A stretch of 50,417 nt of DNA, taken from Bacillota bacterium. Its GTDB lineage: Bacteria > Bacillota > Clostridia > Lachnospirales > Lachnospiraceae. Positions 1 through 8,022 of this stretch are shown here, in pieces. The position numbers were made by a program, and so were the translations under genes. The stretch is taken from the NCBI GenBank assembly GCA_023420085.1, contig JAEZWQ010000024.1, positions 1 through 50,417 on the forward strand. Reading direction: 5' to 3'. How positions within the stretch are numbered: position 1 is the first letter of the stretch; each line of letters begins with the position of its first letter. The notes below the pieces were generated by a model. It had not been told where the DNA came from. It did no database searches and was given only the letters and a program-made list of their open reading frames with translations.

Positions 1-169
1 GTTCCCTTATAAATTCCTCAACCTCATCACCTTTGGATTGTTTTTCTATGATGGTTTGCTTGATTTCATCAAGTCTAGACTTTGTTGTATTAAACCTATT
101 TACTAGGCTTGTGTACCTTATTTCATATTCATCTTGATTTTGTGCTTTTCTAGCATTCTCACTAATACT
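1..169 (-). pseudogene. C-terminal fragment of a large serine recombinase
   Basis: Read leftward from about 169, the frame stays open to the window edge and gives a charged helical segment with ARKAQNQDEYEIRYTSLVNR followed by RLDEIKQ and IEKQ. This pattern (NQDEY.xRYxxLVxRF....RLxEI) is typical of the C-terminal coiled-coil part of large serine recombinases of integrative elements. The catalytic N-terminus is absent: upstream in this frame is a stop and then the radical SAM remnant. The rest of the C-terminus lies outside the window. I infer a recombination scar in which a recombinase tail was joined to another gene. Family assignment rests on pattern memory only. Confidence 0.5.
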
Positions 170-402
170 CTATTATTTTTGCCAAATCTTTTCTTAATGT
201 TATTTCTCCACCTGTTAGCTTTATTTCATGAGCTTCCATATCCCTTATTCGATCTATTATATCAAAAAACTTTATCCCTATTTAATTTAATATTTTGACT
301 ATCTAAATAACAATGCTTGCATTTAAAATTACAATTATTTATTAATTCAATCGTAACAGTTTTCAATTTTTCATTATCAATATAATATTTTTCAATATCC
401 AT
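162..402 (-). pseudogene. Frameshifted and truncated radical SAM peptide-modification gene
   Basis: An ATG at 402 opens a 46-codon frame containing CNFKCKHC, the CxxxCxxC motif that binds the radical SAM 4Fe-4S cluster. The frame stops in a run of six T (GTTTTTTGA near 262). With one T removed it continues into FDIIDRIRDMEAHEIKLTGG followed by E, which is the expected GGE motif that contacts SAM, and then stops at 162 where recombinase-like sequence begins. Only about 80 residues of an enzyme normally over 300 long remain. The gene lies 21 bases after the ABC exporter stop, so exporter and maturase probably formed one leftward operon for a modified peptide. No ribosome binding site is obvious. 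Substrate and peptide class are unknown. Confidence 0.7.
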
Positions 403-423
403 TAAATTAATTATCTTTATTAC

Positions 424-1986
424 CTACTCTCGATATAAAAATATTTCATCAAAAAAAATCTTTTCCTCTACATTATGTGCTATAACAACCATTAATTTTT
501 CCATATTATAAACATTTTTTAAAAATTCTTTTATTACCTGTTTATTCATTGCAGAAAATGGTTCATCCATTATTAAAACTTTTTTTTCGCTACATAATGC
601 TCTAAGCAAGCCTATAACTTGGGCTTCTCCTCCACTTAGCGTACTAAGATTATTATTTCTTTTTATTTTTTCAATAATGGATTTAGGAAATAATTTTTCA
701 TAATCAGATAACTTTTCTAAATTATATGTCCCAAATATACTTACATTATCTTCATAGCTTGCACTATAAATTATCTGATTTTGTGGAATGTAACTTATAA
801 AATTCACAATATTATCTTCATTTATCCCCCTATATCCATATGTAATACTTCCATCATCTAATTCTATGAATTTCATAATTGCTTTTAAAAGCACACTTTT
901 TCCTGCACCGTTATCCCCCTCAATTAAATACTTTTTGGGGAATTTTAACTCAAACTTCGGATAATTGATTGCTATATGATCAAATACTTTTTTTGCCGAA
1001 ATTATATTAATATTCATATTAATTAACTCTATATTATAATTTTTCAACTCTGTATTTCTATGATTATCTTCTATAAAACTTAATAATTTCTTTTGAATAA
1101 GTTTTGTGGATTTAACTTGTCCTATACATTGATTCAGCCTATACATAGGATCTATAAATTTATTGCAATACATAAATCCAACCGTAGCCATTCCAACAGT
1201 TATACGATTTATAATTAGTAAATATGCAATCATTATAAATGAAACAACTGAAATTGCCTCCACCGCTCCTCCATTTATGACCATTGCCAAGCTATTTACC
1301 TTTCTGTATTCCATATTCGCATCCATAACTTTTTTTAATTCTTCTCTATTTTTTTTAATCAAATTCTTCTTAGAAAAAATATCCAATATCATGAATGATT
1401 CTAAAAATTTTCTTACTATTATCGCATATCCGGCTACACGTTTTAGCCATTCATTATTATTATATGCCAACTTCTTTTCAGTTAATTTAGGTACGAATAC
1501 CATAAAAGCTGACAGAGATATTATAACGACTGATATACTGAAATCCACAAATATAATGATTACTATTCCAAAAATAAATATCATTATAATATTATTATAT
1601 ATTGCCATCAGAGGACTTAGATAATTTGTACATAGCTCCGTAATATCATTAGTTTGCATCGATATATATTCATCGGTATGATATTGACTAAATTCTTGAT
1701 AATTTTTATTCATCAAAGATTTGAAAAAATCATTTTTAATAGATAACTCAAATACATATCTTCGCTTATCCGAGTTTCTATTTGCAATATATGCAAATAA
1801 TAAATAAATTGTAAATGTGACAAGATAAATTAGACTTAATTCTAAAACAAATTTTAATCCTTTATTATAATTATCAATAAGATACCCCGGCATATACATC
1901 ATCAATGATATTGAAGCTGTCAGTATTATTTCATATACTACCGATAATATTATATATTTTTTTATTTTTAATAAATATCTACTCAT
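424..1986 (-). CDS. ABC exporter, fused membrane and ATPase domains
   Basis: This 520-residue half-transporter has an N-terminal membrane domain (about five or six hydrophobic segments in residues 1-290) and a C-terminal ATPase. Visible ATPase motifs are Walker A GDNGAGKS near residue 358, the Q-loop at YIPQNQ, the signature LSGGEAQ near 448, Walker B VLIMDEP near 472 and the switch histidine in VVIAHN near 502. No cysteine-peptidase domain precedes the membrane part, so it would not cleave a leader itself. The radical SAM remnant follows at once, which suggests export of, or immunity to, a modified peptide; no precursor peptide gene is visible between this gene and rpsI. A weak purine-rich site (AAGAGAAAG) precedes the ATG. 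The substrate is inferred only from context. Confidence 0.85.
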   Translation of the reverse strand: MSRYLLKIKKYIILSVVYEIILTASISLMMYMPGYLIDNYNKGLKFVLELSLIYLVTFTIYLLFAYIANRNSDKRRYVFELSIKNDFFKSLMNKNYQEFSQYHTDEYISMQTNDITELCTNYLSPLMAIYNNIIMIFIFGIVIIIFVDFSISVVIISLSAFMVFVPKLTEKKLAYNNNEWLKRVAGYAIIVRKFLESFMILDIFSKKNLIKKNREELKKVMDANMEYRKVNSLAMVINGGAVEAISVVSFIMIAYLLIINRITVGMATVGFMYCNKFIDPMYRLNQCIGQVKSTKLIQKKLLSFIEDNHRNTELKNYNIELINMNINIISAKKVFDHIAINYPKFELKFPKKYLIEGDNGAGKSVLLKAIMKFIELDDGSITYGYRGINEDNIVNFISYIPQNQIIYSASYEDNVSIFGTYNLEKLSDYEKLFPKSIIEKIKRNNNLSTLSGGEAQVIGLLRALCSEKKVLIMDEPFSAMNKQVIKEFLKNVYNMEKLMVVIAHNVEEKIFFDEIFLYRE

Positions 1987-2012
1987 ATTCTTTCTCTTTT
2001 TGCTATAAATAA

Positions 2013-2056
2013 ATACTAAAAGATACTAAAAATATATTTTTAGTATCTTTTAGTAT
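2013..2056. repeat. 44-bp perfect palindrome upstream of the ABC exporter
   Basis: All 22 base pairs match between the two arms, and each arm holds two copies of TACTAAAA. It begins 27 bases upstream of the exporter ATG, within the expected promoter or leader. It is almost free of G and C and lacks a clear T-tract, so an operator for a dimeric regulator or a leader hairpin is as likely as a terminator. Confidence 0.8.
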
Positions 2057-2107
2057 AAATAAAGTTAATAATATTTTCTAATTTGCGCCACTACAATATA
2101 TGTAACT

Positions 2108-2137
2108 AAAGGTGTTAGTTTTGTACTAACACCTTTT
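2108..2137 (-). terminator. Terminator after rplM-rpsI
   Basis: An 11-bp perfect stem, AAAGGTGTTAG with CTAACACCTTT, and a 7-base loop lie 25 bases past the rpsI stop. A short T-run follows on both strands, so it may act in both directions and also shield the exporter operon. Confidence 0.8.
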
Positions 2138-2161
2138 AATAAATTGAAAATATATTTAACA

Positions 2162-2551
2162 CTATCTCTTGCTAAATTGTGGAGCTTTACGTGCTTTCTT
2201 AAGACCATATTTCTTTCTTTCCTTCATTCTTGGGTCTCTTGTTAAGAAACCTGCCTTCTTAAGAACTGGTCTATTTTCTGATCCTGCTTGTAATAACGCT
2301 CTTGAAATACCATGTCTAATAGCACCTGCTTGTCCAGTAATTCCTCCACCATGAACATTTACAAGCACATCATATTTATCAACATTATCTGTTTCAACTA
2401 ATGGTTGACGTACGATAAGTTTTAAAGTTTCTAAACCAAAAAAATCATCTATATCTCTTTTATTTATTGTTATCTTTCCATCGCCTGGTACTAAATATAC
2501 TCTAGCTACACTCTTTTTTCTTCTACCTGTTCCGTAAAATCTCTGACTCAA
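2162..2551 (-). CDS. rpsI: 30S ribosomal protein S9
   Basis: S9 sits in the head of the 30S subunit, and its basic C-terminal tail reaches the P-site tRNA. The protein opens with SQRFYGTGRRKKSVARV, contains GGGITGQAGAIRHGISRAL and ends in the basic KKARKAPQFSKR tail, all hallmarks of the family. I place the start at a TTG (2551). A GGGAGG ribosome binding site at 2559-2564 is spaced 7 bases from it, and this gives 129 residues, the normal length. A GTG six codons earlier overlaps the rplM stop but lacks a suitably spaced site. It is the second gene of the usual rplM-rpsI operon. Confidence 0.97.
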   Translation of the reverse strand: MSQRFYGTGRRKKSVARVYLVPGDGKITINKRDIDDFFGLETLKLIVRQPLVETDNVDKYDVLVNVHGGGITGQAGAIRHGISRALLQAGSENRPVLKKAGFLTRDPRMKERKKYGLKKARKAPQFSKR

Positions 2552-2568
2552 AGTTTTTCCTCCCTTCA

Positions 2569-3003
2569 CTACTTGCTTAATTTATATACCTCTGGTTTTT
2601 GAGCTTGATGTGGGTGCTCAGGACCAGCATAAACAAATAACTTCTTATTCATACTTCTACCTAAAGGTCCCTTTGGAAGCATACCTTTGATTGCTAACTT
2701 TAGAACATCTTCAGGCTTCTTTTGTAATTTTTCTTTAAGAGTAACTTGCTTATCTCCTCCAATATATCCAGAGTGAGTGAAGTAAGTCTTTTGATTCAAC
2801 TTCTTACCTGTAACTTTAATCTTTTCAGCATTTACTATTATTACATAATCACCAGTATCGATATGTGGTGTATATGTAGGTTTATTTTTGCCCCTTAATA
2901 CTGAGGCAACTTCAGATGCCAAACGTCCTAGTGTCTGACCTTCAGCGTCAACAACAAACCACTTTTTTTCAATATTTGATGGACTTGCCATAAAAGTTTT
3001 CAC
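2569..3003 (-). CDS. rplM: 50S ribosomal protein L13
   Basis: L13 is an early assembly protein of the 50S subunit. The 144-residue protein shows the family pattern: WFVVDAEGQTLGRLASEVA near the N-terminus, then RGKNKPTYTPHIDTGDYV, GMLPKGPLGR and YAGPEHPHQAQKP. The start is a GTG at 3003 with GAGGAGG a few bases upstream. It leads the rplM-rpsI pair and is preceded by a consensus promoter and a structured leader, described separately. Length and content are normal. Confidence 0.97.
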   Translation of the reverse strand: MKTFMASPSNIEKKWFVVDAEGQTLGRLASEVASVLRGKNKPTYTPHIDTGDYVIIVNAEKIKVTGKKLNQKTYFTHSGYIGGDKQVTLKEKLQKKPEDVLKLAIKGMLPKGPLGRSMNKKLFVYAGPEHPHQAQKPEVYKLSK

Positions 3004-3039
3004 TATTATTCCTCCTCTTATTTACAAAGTAAATTAATT

Positions 3040-3080
3040 AATAGTATACCTGTCGACACCGGGGCAGGCTAGACATTTAT
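3040..3080 (-). promoter_or_regulatory. Structured rplM leader, candidate L13 leader RNA
   Basis: Between the promoter and rplM lies a GC-rich island in very AT-rich sequence. On the minus strand it reads CCTG CCCCGGTGTCGA CAGG, with outer GTAT/ATAC complementarity. Bacillus-type bacteria have a known L13 leader at this place that binds L13 for feedback control. The match to that RNA is inferred from position and shape only. Confidence 0.5.
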
Positions 3081-3091
3081 ACAACTTAATA

Positions 3092-3120
3092 ATTATAAAA
3101 TAATTTAACGCTAATGTCAA
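3092..3120 (-). promoter_or_regulatory. Consensus sigma-A promoter of rplM-rpsI
   Basis: On the minus strand TTGACA (3115-3120), a 17-base spacer and TATAAT (3092-3097) match both consensus hexamers perfectly. Predicted transcription starts near 3085, giving a leader of about 80 bases. Confidence 0.9.
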
Positions 3121-3135
3121 TGTGTATATGAATTT

Positions 3136-4326
3136 TTAGTCATTAAATACATTATTTCTTATCATATTTATTAATATATCTAATTTGTTGTCATCTTGAA
3201 ATACTATGACATGCTCTATAAGCCTATCAAGTATTTCTCCTATATCTTTTCCTTTATATCCTAGTTTAATTATATCTTTACCATTTATATTCAACTGTTC
3301 TCTCTTGTATACCGGTCTTTTTTCAAGGCATAATAGGAAATTGTTATAATCATAATCTTTTAACTTTCCAAGCAAAATATTATACTTCAATATTTTGCTT
3401 GTAAGATCTATATCATATAGATTTAGCATTCGTCTAAAACCAACCTCATCCATATTAAACTTTTCCATATTACAGTTTATTATTTTATCAACAGCATATA
3501 TTGTTTTATTGTCAAATCTCATATTTCTTAGTAGATATTTTATATTTGGATTACCCTTAAATAATATGCTTAACTTTATATGTTCATCCTCACTACTTAA
3601 TATCATATCCGACATGCTATCAGTTATAAAAAATTTACAACCACCTTCAAAAATATATTGATCTGCACCTATTTCTTTTATTATATTAAGTTTCTTTGGA
3701 TTTGGACTATTAAGCGTTTTTACAAATTCTTCACGTATTCTTTCAGCACTAATATTAACTAAATTTTTTGATAATATATTCATAGCTTGAAAGGTCTCTT
3801 TTTCAATAGTAAATCCTAATTTAGCACTAAATCTAATTGCTCTTAATATCCTTAATGCATCTTCATTAAACCTATCAATAGGATTGCCAACACATCTTAT
3901 TAATTTTCTTTTTATATCATTGCAACCATCATAATAGTCAACTATATTGGTATCATGATTATACGCCATTGCATTTATTGTAAAATCTCTTCTTTTTAAA
4001 TCTTCTTTTAATTTATCTGTAAAATATACGTTTTCTGGATGTCTACCATCAATGTATTCTCCATCAATTCTATATGTAGTAATTTCATAAATAGAATGAT
4101 TTATAATTACAGATACTGTTCCATGTTTAATACCTGTATCTATCGTTGCTCTAAAAAGTCTCTTAATATCTTTAGGCAAAGCGTCTGTTGTAATATCCCA
4201 GTCCTGAGGCTGTTTTTTCATTATACTATCTCTTACACAACCTCCAACAATAAAAGCTTCATAGCCATTATTATTTAATATCTTAATTATATTCTCAACA
4301 TTAATTGGTAATTGAATTTTATTCAA
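3136..4326 (-). CDS. cca: CCA tRNA nucleotidyltransferase / poly(A) polymerase family
   Basis: This class II nucleotidyltransferase most likely adds or repairs the CCA end of tRNAs. Residues 28-33 are GGCVRD, followed by DWDITTD with the metal-binding aspartates D42 and D44. RRDFTINAMAYN and RFNEDALRILRAIRFSAKLG are the family's nucleotide-recognition motifs. At 396 residues it is of usual size, without a clear C-terminal HD domain. The start overlaps the end of the yigZ-like gene by 8 bases, so it is translated as the last gene of the long tig-to-cca operon. Sequence alone does not separate full CCA-adding from A-adding or poly(A) activity; a second such gene elsewhere would matter. Confidence 0.9.
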   Translation of the reverse strand: MNKIQLPINVENIIKILNNNGYEAFIVGGCVRDSIMKKQPQDWDITTDALPKDIKRLFRATIDTGIKHGTVSVIINHSIYEITTYRIDGEYIDGRHPENVYFTDKLKEDLKRRDFTINAMAYNHDTNIVDYYDGCNDIKRKLIRCVGNPIDRFNEDALRILRAIRFSAKLGFTIEKETFQAMNILSKNLVNISAERIREEFVKTLNSPNPKKLNIIKEIGADQYIFEGGCKFFITDSMSDMILSSEDEHIKLSILFKGNPNIKYLLRNMRFDNKTIYAVDKIINCNMEKFNMDEVGFRRMLNLYDIDLTSKILKYNILLGKLKDYDYNNFLLCLEKRPVYKREQLNINGKDIIKLGYKGKDIGEILDRLIEHVIVFQDDNKLDILINMIRNNVFND

Positions 4327-4957
4327 ATTCTAACATCTCCCCATCTAACAACGCCATTTTTACCTCTCTACTATTGGTGAATGGCTCTACTTTCCTTAAT
4401 ATATTTTGGATCTTTTTCTCAATATTCTCTCTCTGATAATCATATATATATAAGTTCATTTTAATAATATCAGTAAATTCTGTATTATTAATAAATATAT
4501 TATTATCGTTTAATATATAATTTAGACTCCCATATTCCTCATAATTACAATTAATATCAACATTAATACCATTATATATTTCAATCACTTTGGCATTTTT
4601 TAATGCTGCATTAGCCCCTTCTGTATATGCCTTTACAAGGCCACCAGTACCTAATAATGTTCCTCCAAAATATCTAGTTACAATGATTAAGCAATTGTCA
4701 ATTTTATTATTATCAATTACATCTAAAATCGGATAACCAGCTGTTTTTGAAGGTTCTCCATCATCAGAACACTTTTTTTCGTTTTCATTTATCCTATAAG
4801 CATAGCAATTATGAGTTGCATCCCAATATTTCTTCTTAAATTCATTAATAATTTCCATCGCTTCTTGCGAACTCGTTACAGGAATTGATGTTCCTATAAA
4901 TCTTGACTTTTTCATTGATATTTCATCACAAGAACCTCTATATAATATTTTTTTCAT
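4319..4957 (-). CDS. yigZ: YigZ/IMPACT family protein
   Basis: The 212-residue protein matches the YigZ/YvyE family. The N-terminal half holds KKSRFIGTSIPV, then WDATHNCYAYRI, CSDDGEPSKTAGYPIL and the strongly conserved VTRYFGGTLLGTGGLVKAY. A ferredoxin-like C-terminal domain follows. The family is related to eukaryotic IMPACT, a regulator of translation, and its bacterial role is not settled. The gene shares one base with the GNAT gene upstream and overlaps cca downstream, so the three are translationally linked. Confidence 0.9.
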   Translation of the reverse strand: MKKILYRGSCDEISMKKSRFIGTSIPVTSSQEAMEIINEFKKKYWDATHNCYAYRINENEKKCSDDGEPSKTAGYPILDVIDNNKIDNCLIIVTRYFGGTLLGTGGLVKAYTEGANAALKNAKVIEIYNGINVDINCNYEEYGSLNYILNDNNIFINNTEFTDIIKMNLYIYDYQRENIEKKIQNILRKVEPFTNSREVKMALLDGEMLEFE

Positions 4958-5976
4958 TATACAACCTCATGTATATATGGTTTTGGTATTTGTGAATTTT
5001 GGATAATATAAACTAAAAAGTCCCCAATATTCATACTTTTTGAATATTTATTTGCTTTAGATATAACATAATTATTATTGTTCGCTATAATATTACAAGT
5101 AATTGAATTGTTAGCAATATCCTTATCACTGATTCTTATATTTATATTAAACTCTTTGTTTGCTGGAATTAAAATTTTTATAAAGCTTTCAATATCAATT
5201 ATTCTATACATGTATTTATTTAACTTATCAGATTTTTTATATTTACCTTTACATAAATCTATTCTTATTTCATCTAACCTCATATAATTAGCAAAAGAAG
5301 ATATTATTTCTTCTTCTACCTCTTTATCAGATATAACATCTAATAGTGATTTATCTTCGCCAACATATCTTATATATCCTAATATTTTATCATTTTTTTT
5401 CGCAATATAATATGATCCGTCAAGTGCAGCTAAACACATGTTTTGATAAGTTTTATACGCAAAATCATTATTCAAATAGATATATTCTTTAAGCTTTTCA
5501 CTATATAAATTATCATCTATATTATCTACTTCTTCAAAGATAATACTTGATTCTCTAGATTTAACAATATTTGAATTAAACTCTATTAATTTAATAAATT
5601 CATATGGTTCATATATTTTTTCAGATGCAGGCATCAAAAATACAAAGGGACATTTTTCTTCTTTTAGCTTTTCAAATACAATGTGTAACAACTTTGAATA
5701 AAGCCCCCTTTTCCTATGGCTAATTTTTGTAGCAACTGCAACTATGTAATAGGTGCTTATTATTTTATCTAAATAATTAAATTTATATGGATGAAGATGT
5801 ATCATACTAACAACTTCATTGTCTTCTTCTATAACAAATATACGATAATTGATATCTTTCATCTGAATAAAATTATAGTAGAATTCAACAAATTTATTAC
5901 TATCTTCATTAAAAGCTTCTTTATAAAGTTCTTTTGTTATTATAAATTTTTCTTTTTCTAATTCTCTTATTTTCAT
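4957..5976 (-). CDS. GNAT family N-acetyltransferase, Eis-like architecture
   Basis: The first 150 residues form a GNAT fold. The acetyl-CoA-binding loop is visible at ATKISHRKRGLYSKLL (an RxxGxY-type loop), and the next strand carries FLMPASEKIYEPYEF, as in Eis-like enzymes. At 339 residues the protein is about twice a single GNAT domain, and its C-terminal region (VISDKEVEEEI, then an RISDKD segment near 270) resembles the sterol-carrier-like domain of that group. The substrate is unknown. It sits 1 base after the DUF2156 gene and overlaps yigZ. Confidence 0.8.
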   Translation of the reverse strand: MKIRELEKEKFIITKELYKEAFNEDSNKFVEFYYNFIQMKDINYRIFVIEEDNEVVSMIHLHPYKFNYLDKIISTYYIVAVATKISHRKRGLYSKLLHIVFEKLKEEKCPFVFLMPASEKIYEPYEFIKLIEFNSNIVKSRESSIIFEEVDNIDDNLYSEKLKEYIYLNNDFAYKTYQNMCLAALDGSYYIAKKNDKILGYIRYVGEDKSLLDVISDKEVEEEIISSFANYMRLDEIRIDLCKGKYKKSDKLNKYMYRIIDIESFIKILIPANKEFNINIRISDKDIANNSITCNIIANNNNYVISKANKYSKSMNIGDFLVYIIQNSQIPKPYIHEVV

Positions 5977-5977
5977 A

Positions 5978-6880
5978 TTATTTTTGCATTATAGAATATT
6001 TTTTTGCTAGATAAACAGGACGATAAGACATTTTTGCAGCTCTTAATCCTTCAAGTCCCATATCATCTTCTCTATTTACAAATTCAACATTTGGATATTC
6101 ATTTAATAAAAACTGTTGATTTATATAGTTATATAGACCTCTGAATTCTGGGTTAGCTTTTTCAACATGAATAAATGCCATATCATTTGTTTTTGAATAA
6201 CTTCCTAATGTAAATGCCTCTAATTTAGAGTCAATGAATACACCACCCATTTTAAAATCTAATTCTTTACAGTGATCTATAACCTTCATTATTCCCTTAT
6301 ACTCTTGATCAAGTCTATTATAGACATCATCACTTTGCTTATTAGCATACCAATTATCTAAAAACTCTTTAATTTCATCTCTATTTTTACAGCAGATCTT
6401 TCTATATTCAAATCTACCCTCATATTGTTTTAGAAAACTATTTAGATGATTCTTTTTTTTATGCATTTTTTTCCCTTTAAGAGTTCTTAGTAGTTCCCCA
6501 GAGTATACATAATCAAAATAATCTCTATTTTCTTTAACTTCAAATTCATCCCCAAGATTAAGTATATTTACCCCTTCTTCATCTGCAATATAAATAACTA
6601 ATTTTTCATTTAATTCAGTATTAAAATAATTAACTAGTTTATTAAAGCAAAACTTTAGATCTTGCCCTTTACACATAGGAAGAATTGAAAAATATTCTCC
6701 TCTCATATTAAGAACCCAATAAAGCCCCTTATCATCTTTAAAGTATTTGGCATTATAATAGTCTCCCCACATATAGTTGTCTATGAACATACTATCACAT
6801 ATGCCAGGATCCCTCATTTCAAAATAAGGCTTTAATTCCATATAATCCTTGGAGTCTAAATCAAATAATTTCTCTGTCAT
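5978..6880 (-). CDS. DUF2156 protein (phosphatidylglycerol lysyltransferase C-domain-like)
   Basis: This 300-residue protein has no membrane segments. It contains MRDPGICDSMFIDNYMWGDY near the start, KKMHKKKNHLNSF in the middle and FTLGSYSKTNDMAFIHVEKA followed by FVNREDDMGLEGLRAAKMSY near the end. This order is typical of DUF2156, a tandem GNAT-like fold related to the aminoacyl-transfer domain of MprF. Stand-alone versions are common next to GNAT genes in Clostridia; their substrate is not established. The ATG follows AAGAGGAAGT. Confidence 0.8.
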   Translation of the reverse strand: MTEKLFDLDSKDYMELKPYFEMRDPGICDSMFIDNYMWGDYYNAKYFKDDKGLYWVLNMRGEYFSILPMCKGQDLKFCFNKLVNYFNTELNEKLVIYIADEEGVNILNLGDEFEVKENRDYFDYVYSGELLRTLKGKKMHKKKNHLNSFLKQYEGRFEYRKICCKNRDEIKEFLDNWYANKQSDDVYNRLDQEYKGIMKVIDHCKELDFKMGGVFIDSKLEAFTLGSYSKTNDMAFIHVEKANPEFRGLYNYINQQFLLNEYPNVEFVNREDDMGLEGLRAAKMSYRPVYLAKKYSIMQK

Positions 6881-6889
6881 ACTTCCTCT

Positions 6890-7435
6890 TTAATGTCTAT
6901 TGCTACAGCAACAACCTCCACACCCAGAATTGCTTTCTTCAGATGAATATACATTTATCTCTGTCATTTCATTAACTAGGCATATGGCCTTTGCAGAAAT
7001 ACCATCTAAACTGCCAGTAAATCCAAGTCCCTCTTCTGTTGTCGCCTTAATATTAACTCTACTTTTATCAATTTTAATTGTTTTTGCAATATTTTCTCTA
7101 ATGTCTTCTTTATATTCCTTTAGTTTTGGTTTTTGTGCAACTATTGTTGCATCAATATTTTCTATATAGTAACCTGATTCTTCTACAATTTCACACACCC
7201 TTTTTAATAGTTGTAAGCTATCTGCATCTTTATACTTTTCATCACTATCCGGGAAATGTTCTCCAATATCTCCCATTCCTACAGCTCCAAGTAGTGCATC
7301 CATTATCGCATGGGTTATTACATCTGCATCAGAATGGCCTTCAAGTCCCTTATCAAAGGGAATATTAATACCACCTAGAATTAATTTTCTTCCCTCAATA
7401 AGCTTGTGAACATCATATCCAAATCCTACTCGCAT
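6890..7435 (-). CDS. ispF: 2-C-methyl-D-erythritol 2,4-cyclodiphosphate synthase with cysteine-rich tail
   Basis: IspF closes the cyclodiphosphate ring in the non-mevalonate isoprenoid pathway. Metal ligands are visible as D8 and H10 in GYDVHKL and H42 in DADVITHAIMDALLGA; IGEHFPDSDEKYK and the C-terminal TTEEGLGFTG are also conserved. Typical IspF proteins have about 157 residues, whereas this one has 181. The extra tail ends in SGCGGCCCSNRH, with five cysteines, and is not needed for the trimeric fold. The gene overlaps engB by 10 bases. No other pathway gene is in the window. The tail could bind metal; that is inference. Confidence 0.95.
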   Translation of the reverse strand: MRVGFGYDVHKLIEGRKLILGGINIPFDKGLEGHSDADVITHAIMDALLGAVGMGDIGEHFPDSDEKYKDADSLQLLKRVCEIVEESGYYIENIDATIVAQKPKLKEYKEDIRENIAKTIKIDKSRVNIKATTEEGLGFTGSLDGISAKAICLVNEMTEINVYSSEESNSGCGGCCCSNRH

Positions 7436-8022
7436 TTTTCATCCCTCATAAGTTCATCAATCTTAATATAAATTTCATCACGCCCACTCTTATCTAAAGC
7501 TGAATATGGATAAATAATTAAATCCTTATTTCCTAGCTTTTCTTTAATATTTTTAATTTGCTTATTGACTTGTGAACGCTTTATTTTATCCAACTTAGTT
7601 GCAATAATTATTGGTATATGTCCACTCTTTAATATAAAGTCATACATCAATTTATCATTTGATGTAGGATCGTGTCTTATATCGATCAAAAGGAAAATAG
7701 CTTTTAGTAACTTAGAATTAAATAGGTAATTTTCAATCATTCTCCCCCACTTTATTCTTGTACCTTCATCGGCTTTGGCATACCCATAACCTGGTAAGTC
7801 TACAAAATATAATTCATTATTAATATTATAGAAATTAATTGTCTGTGTTTTACCAGGTGTTGATGAAGTTTTTGCTAATTTTTTTCTATTCATTAGCCCA
7901 TTTATAAGAGACGATTTCCCGACGTTTGATCTACCTGCAAATGCAAGTTCAGGCAACGAATTATCTGGTAGCTTACTAGTAATTCCACATACAGTTTCTA
8001 ACTGAACCTGTTTAATTTTCAT
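7426..8022 (-). CDS. engB: Ribosome biogenesis GTPase EngB/YsxC
   Basis: This essential-type GTPase helps late assembly of the 50S subunit. G1 is GRSNVGKSSLI, G3 is DLPGYGYAK and G4 is TKLDK, with the family TSSTPGKTQTINFY as G2. I choose the ATG at 8022 (MKIKQVQLE, 198 residues): a GAGG site inside the end of lon precedes it at normal spacing, while the longer frame would need TTG codons. The 11-base overlap with lon implies coupling. lon-engB adjacency is common in Firmicutes. Confidence 0.95.
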   Translation of the reverse strand: MKIKQVQLETVCGITSKLPDNSLPELAFAGRSNVGKSSLINGLMNRKKLAKTSSTPGKTQTINFYNINNELYFVDLPGYGYAKADEGTRIKWGRMIENYLFNSKLLKAIFLLIDIRHDPTSNDKLMYDFILKSGHIPIIIATKLDKIKRSQVNKQIKNIKEKLGNKDLIIYPYSALDKSGRDEIYIKIDELMRDEKCE

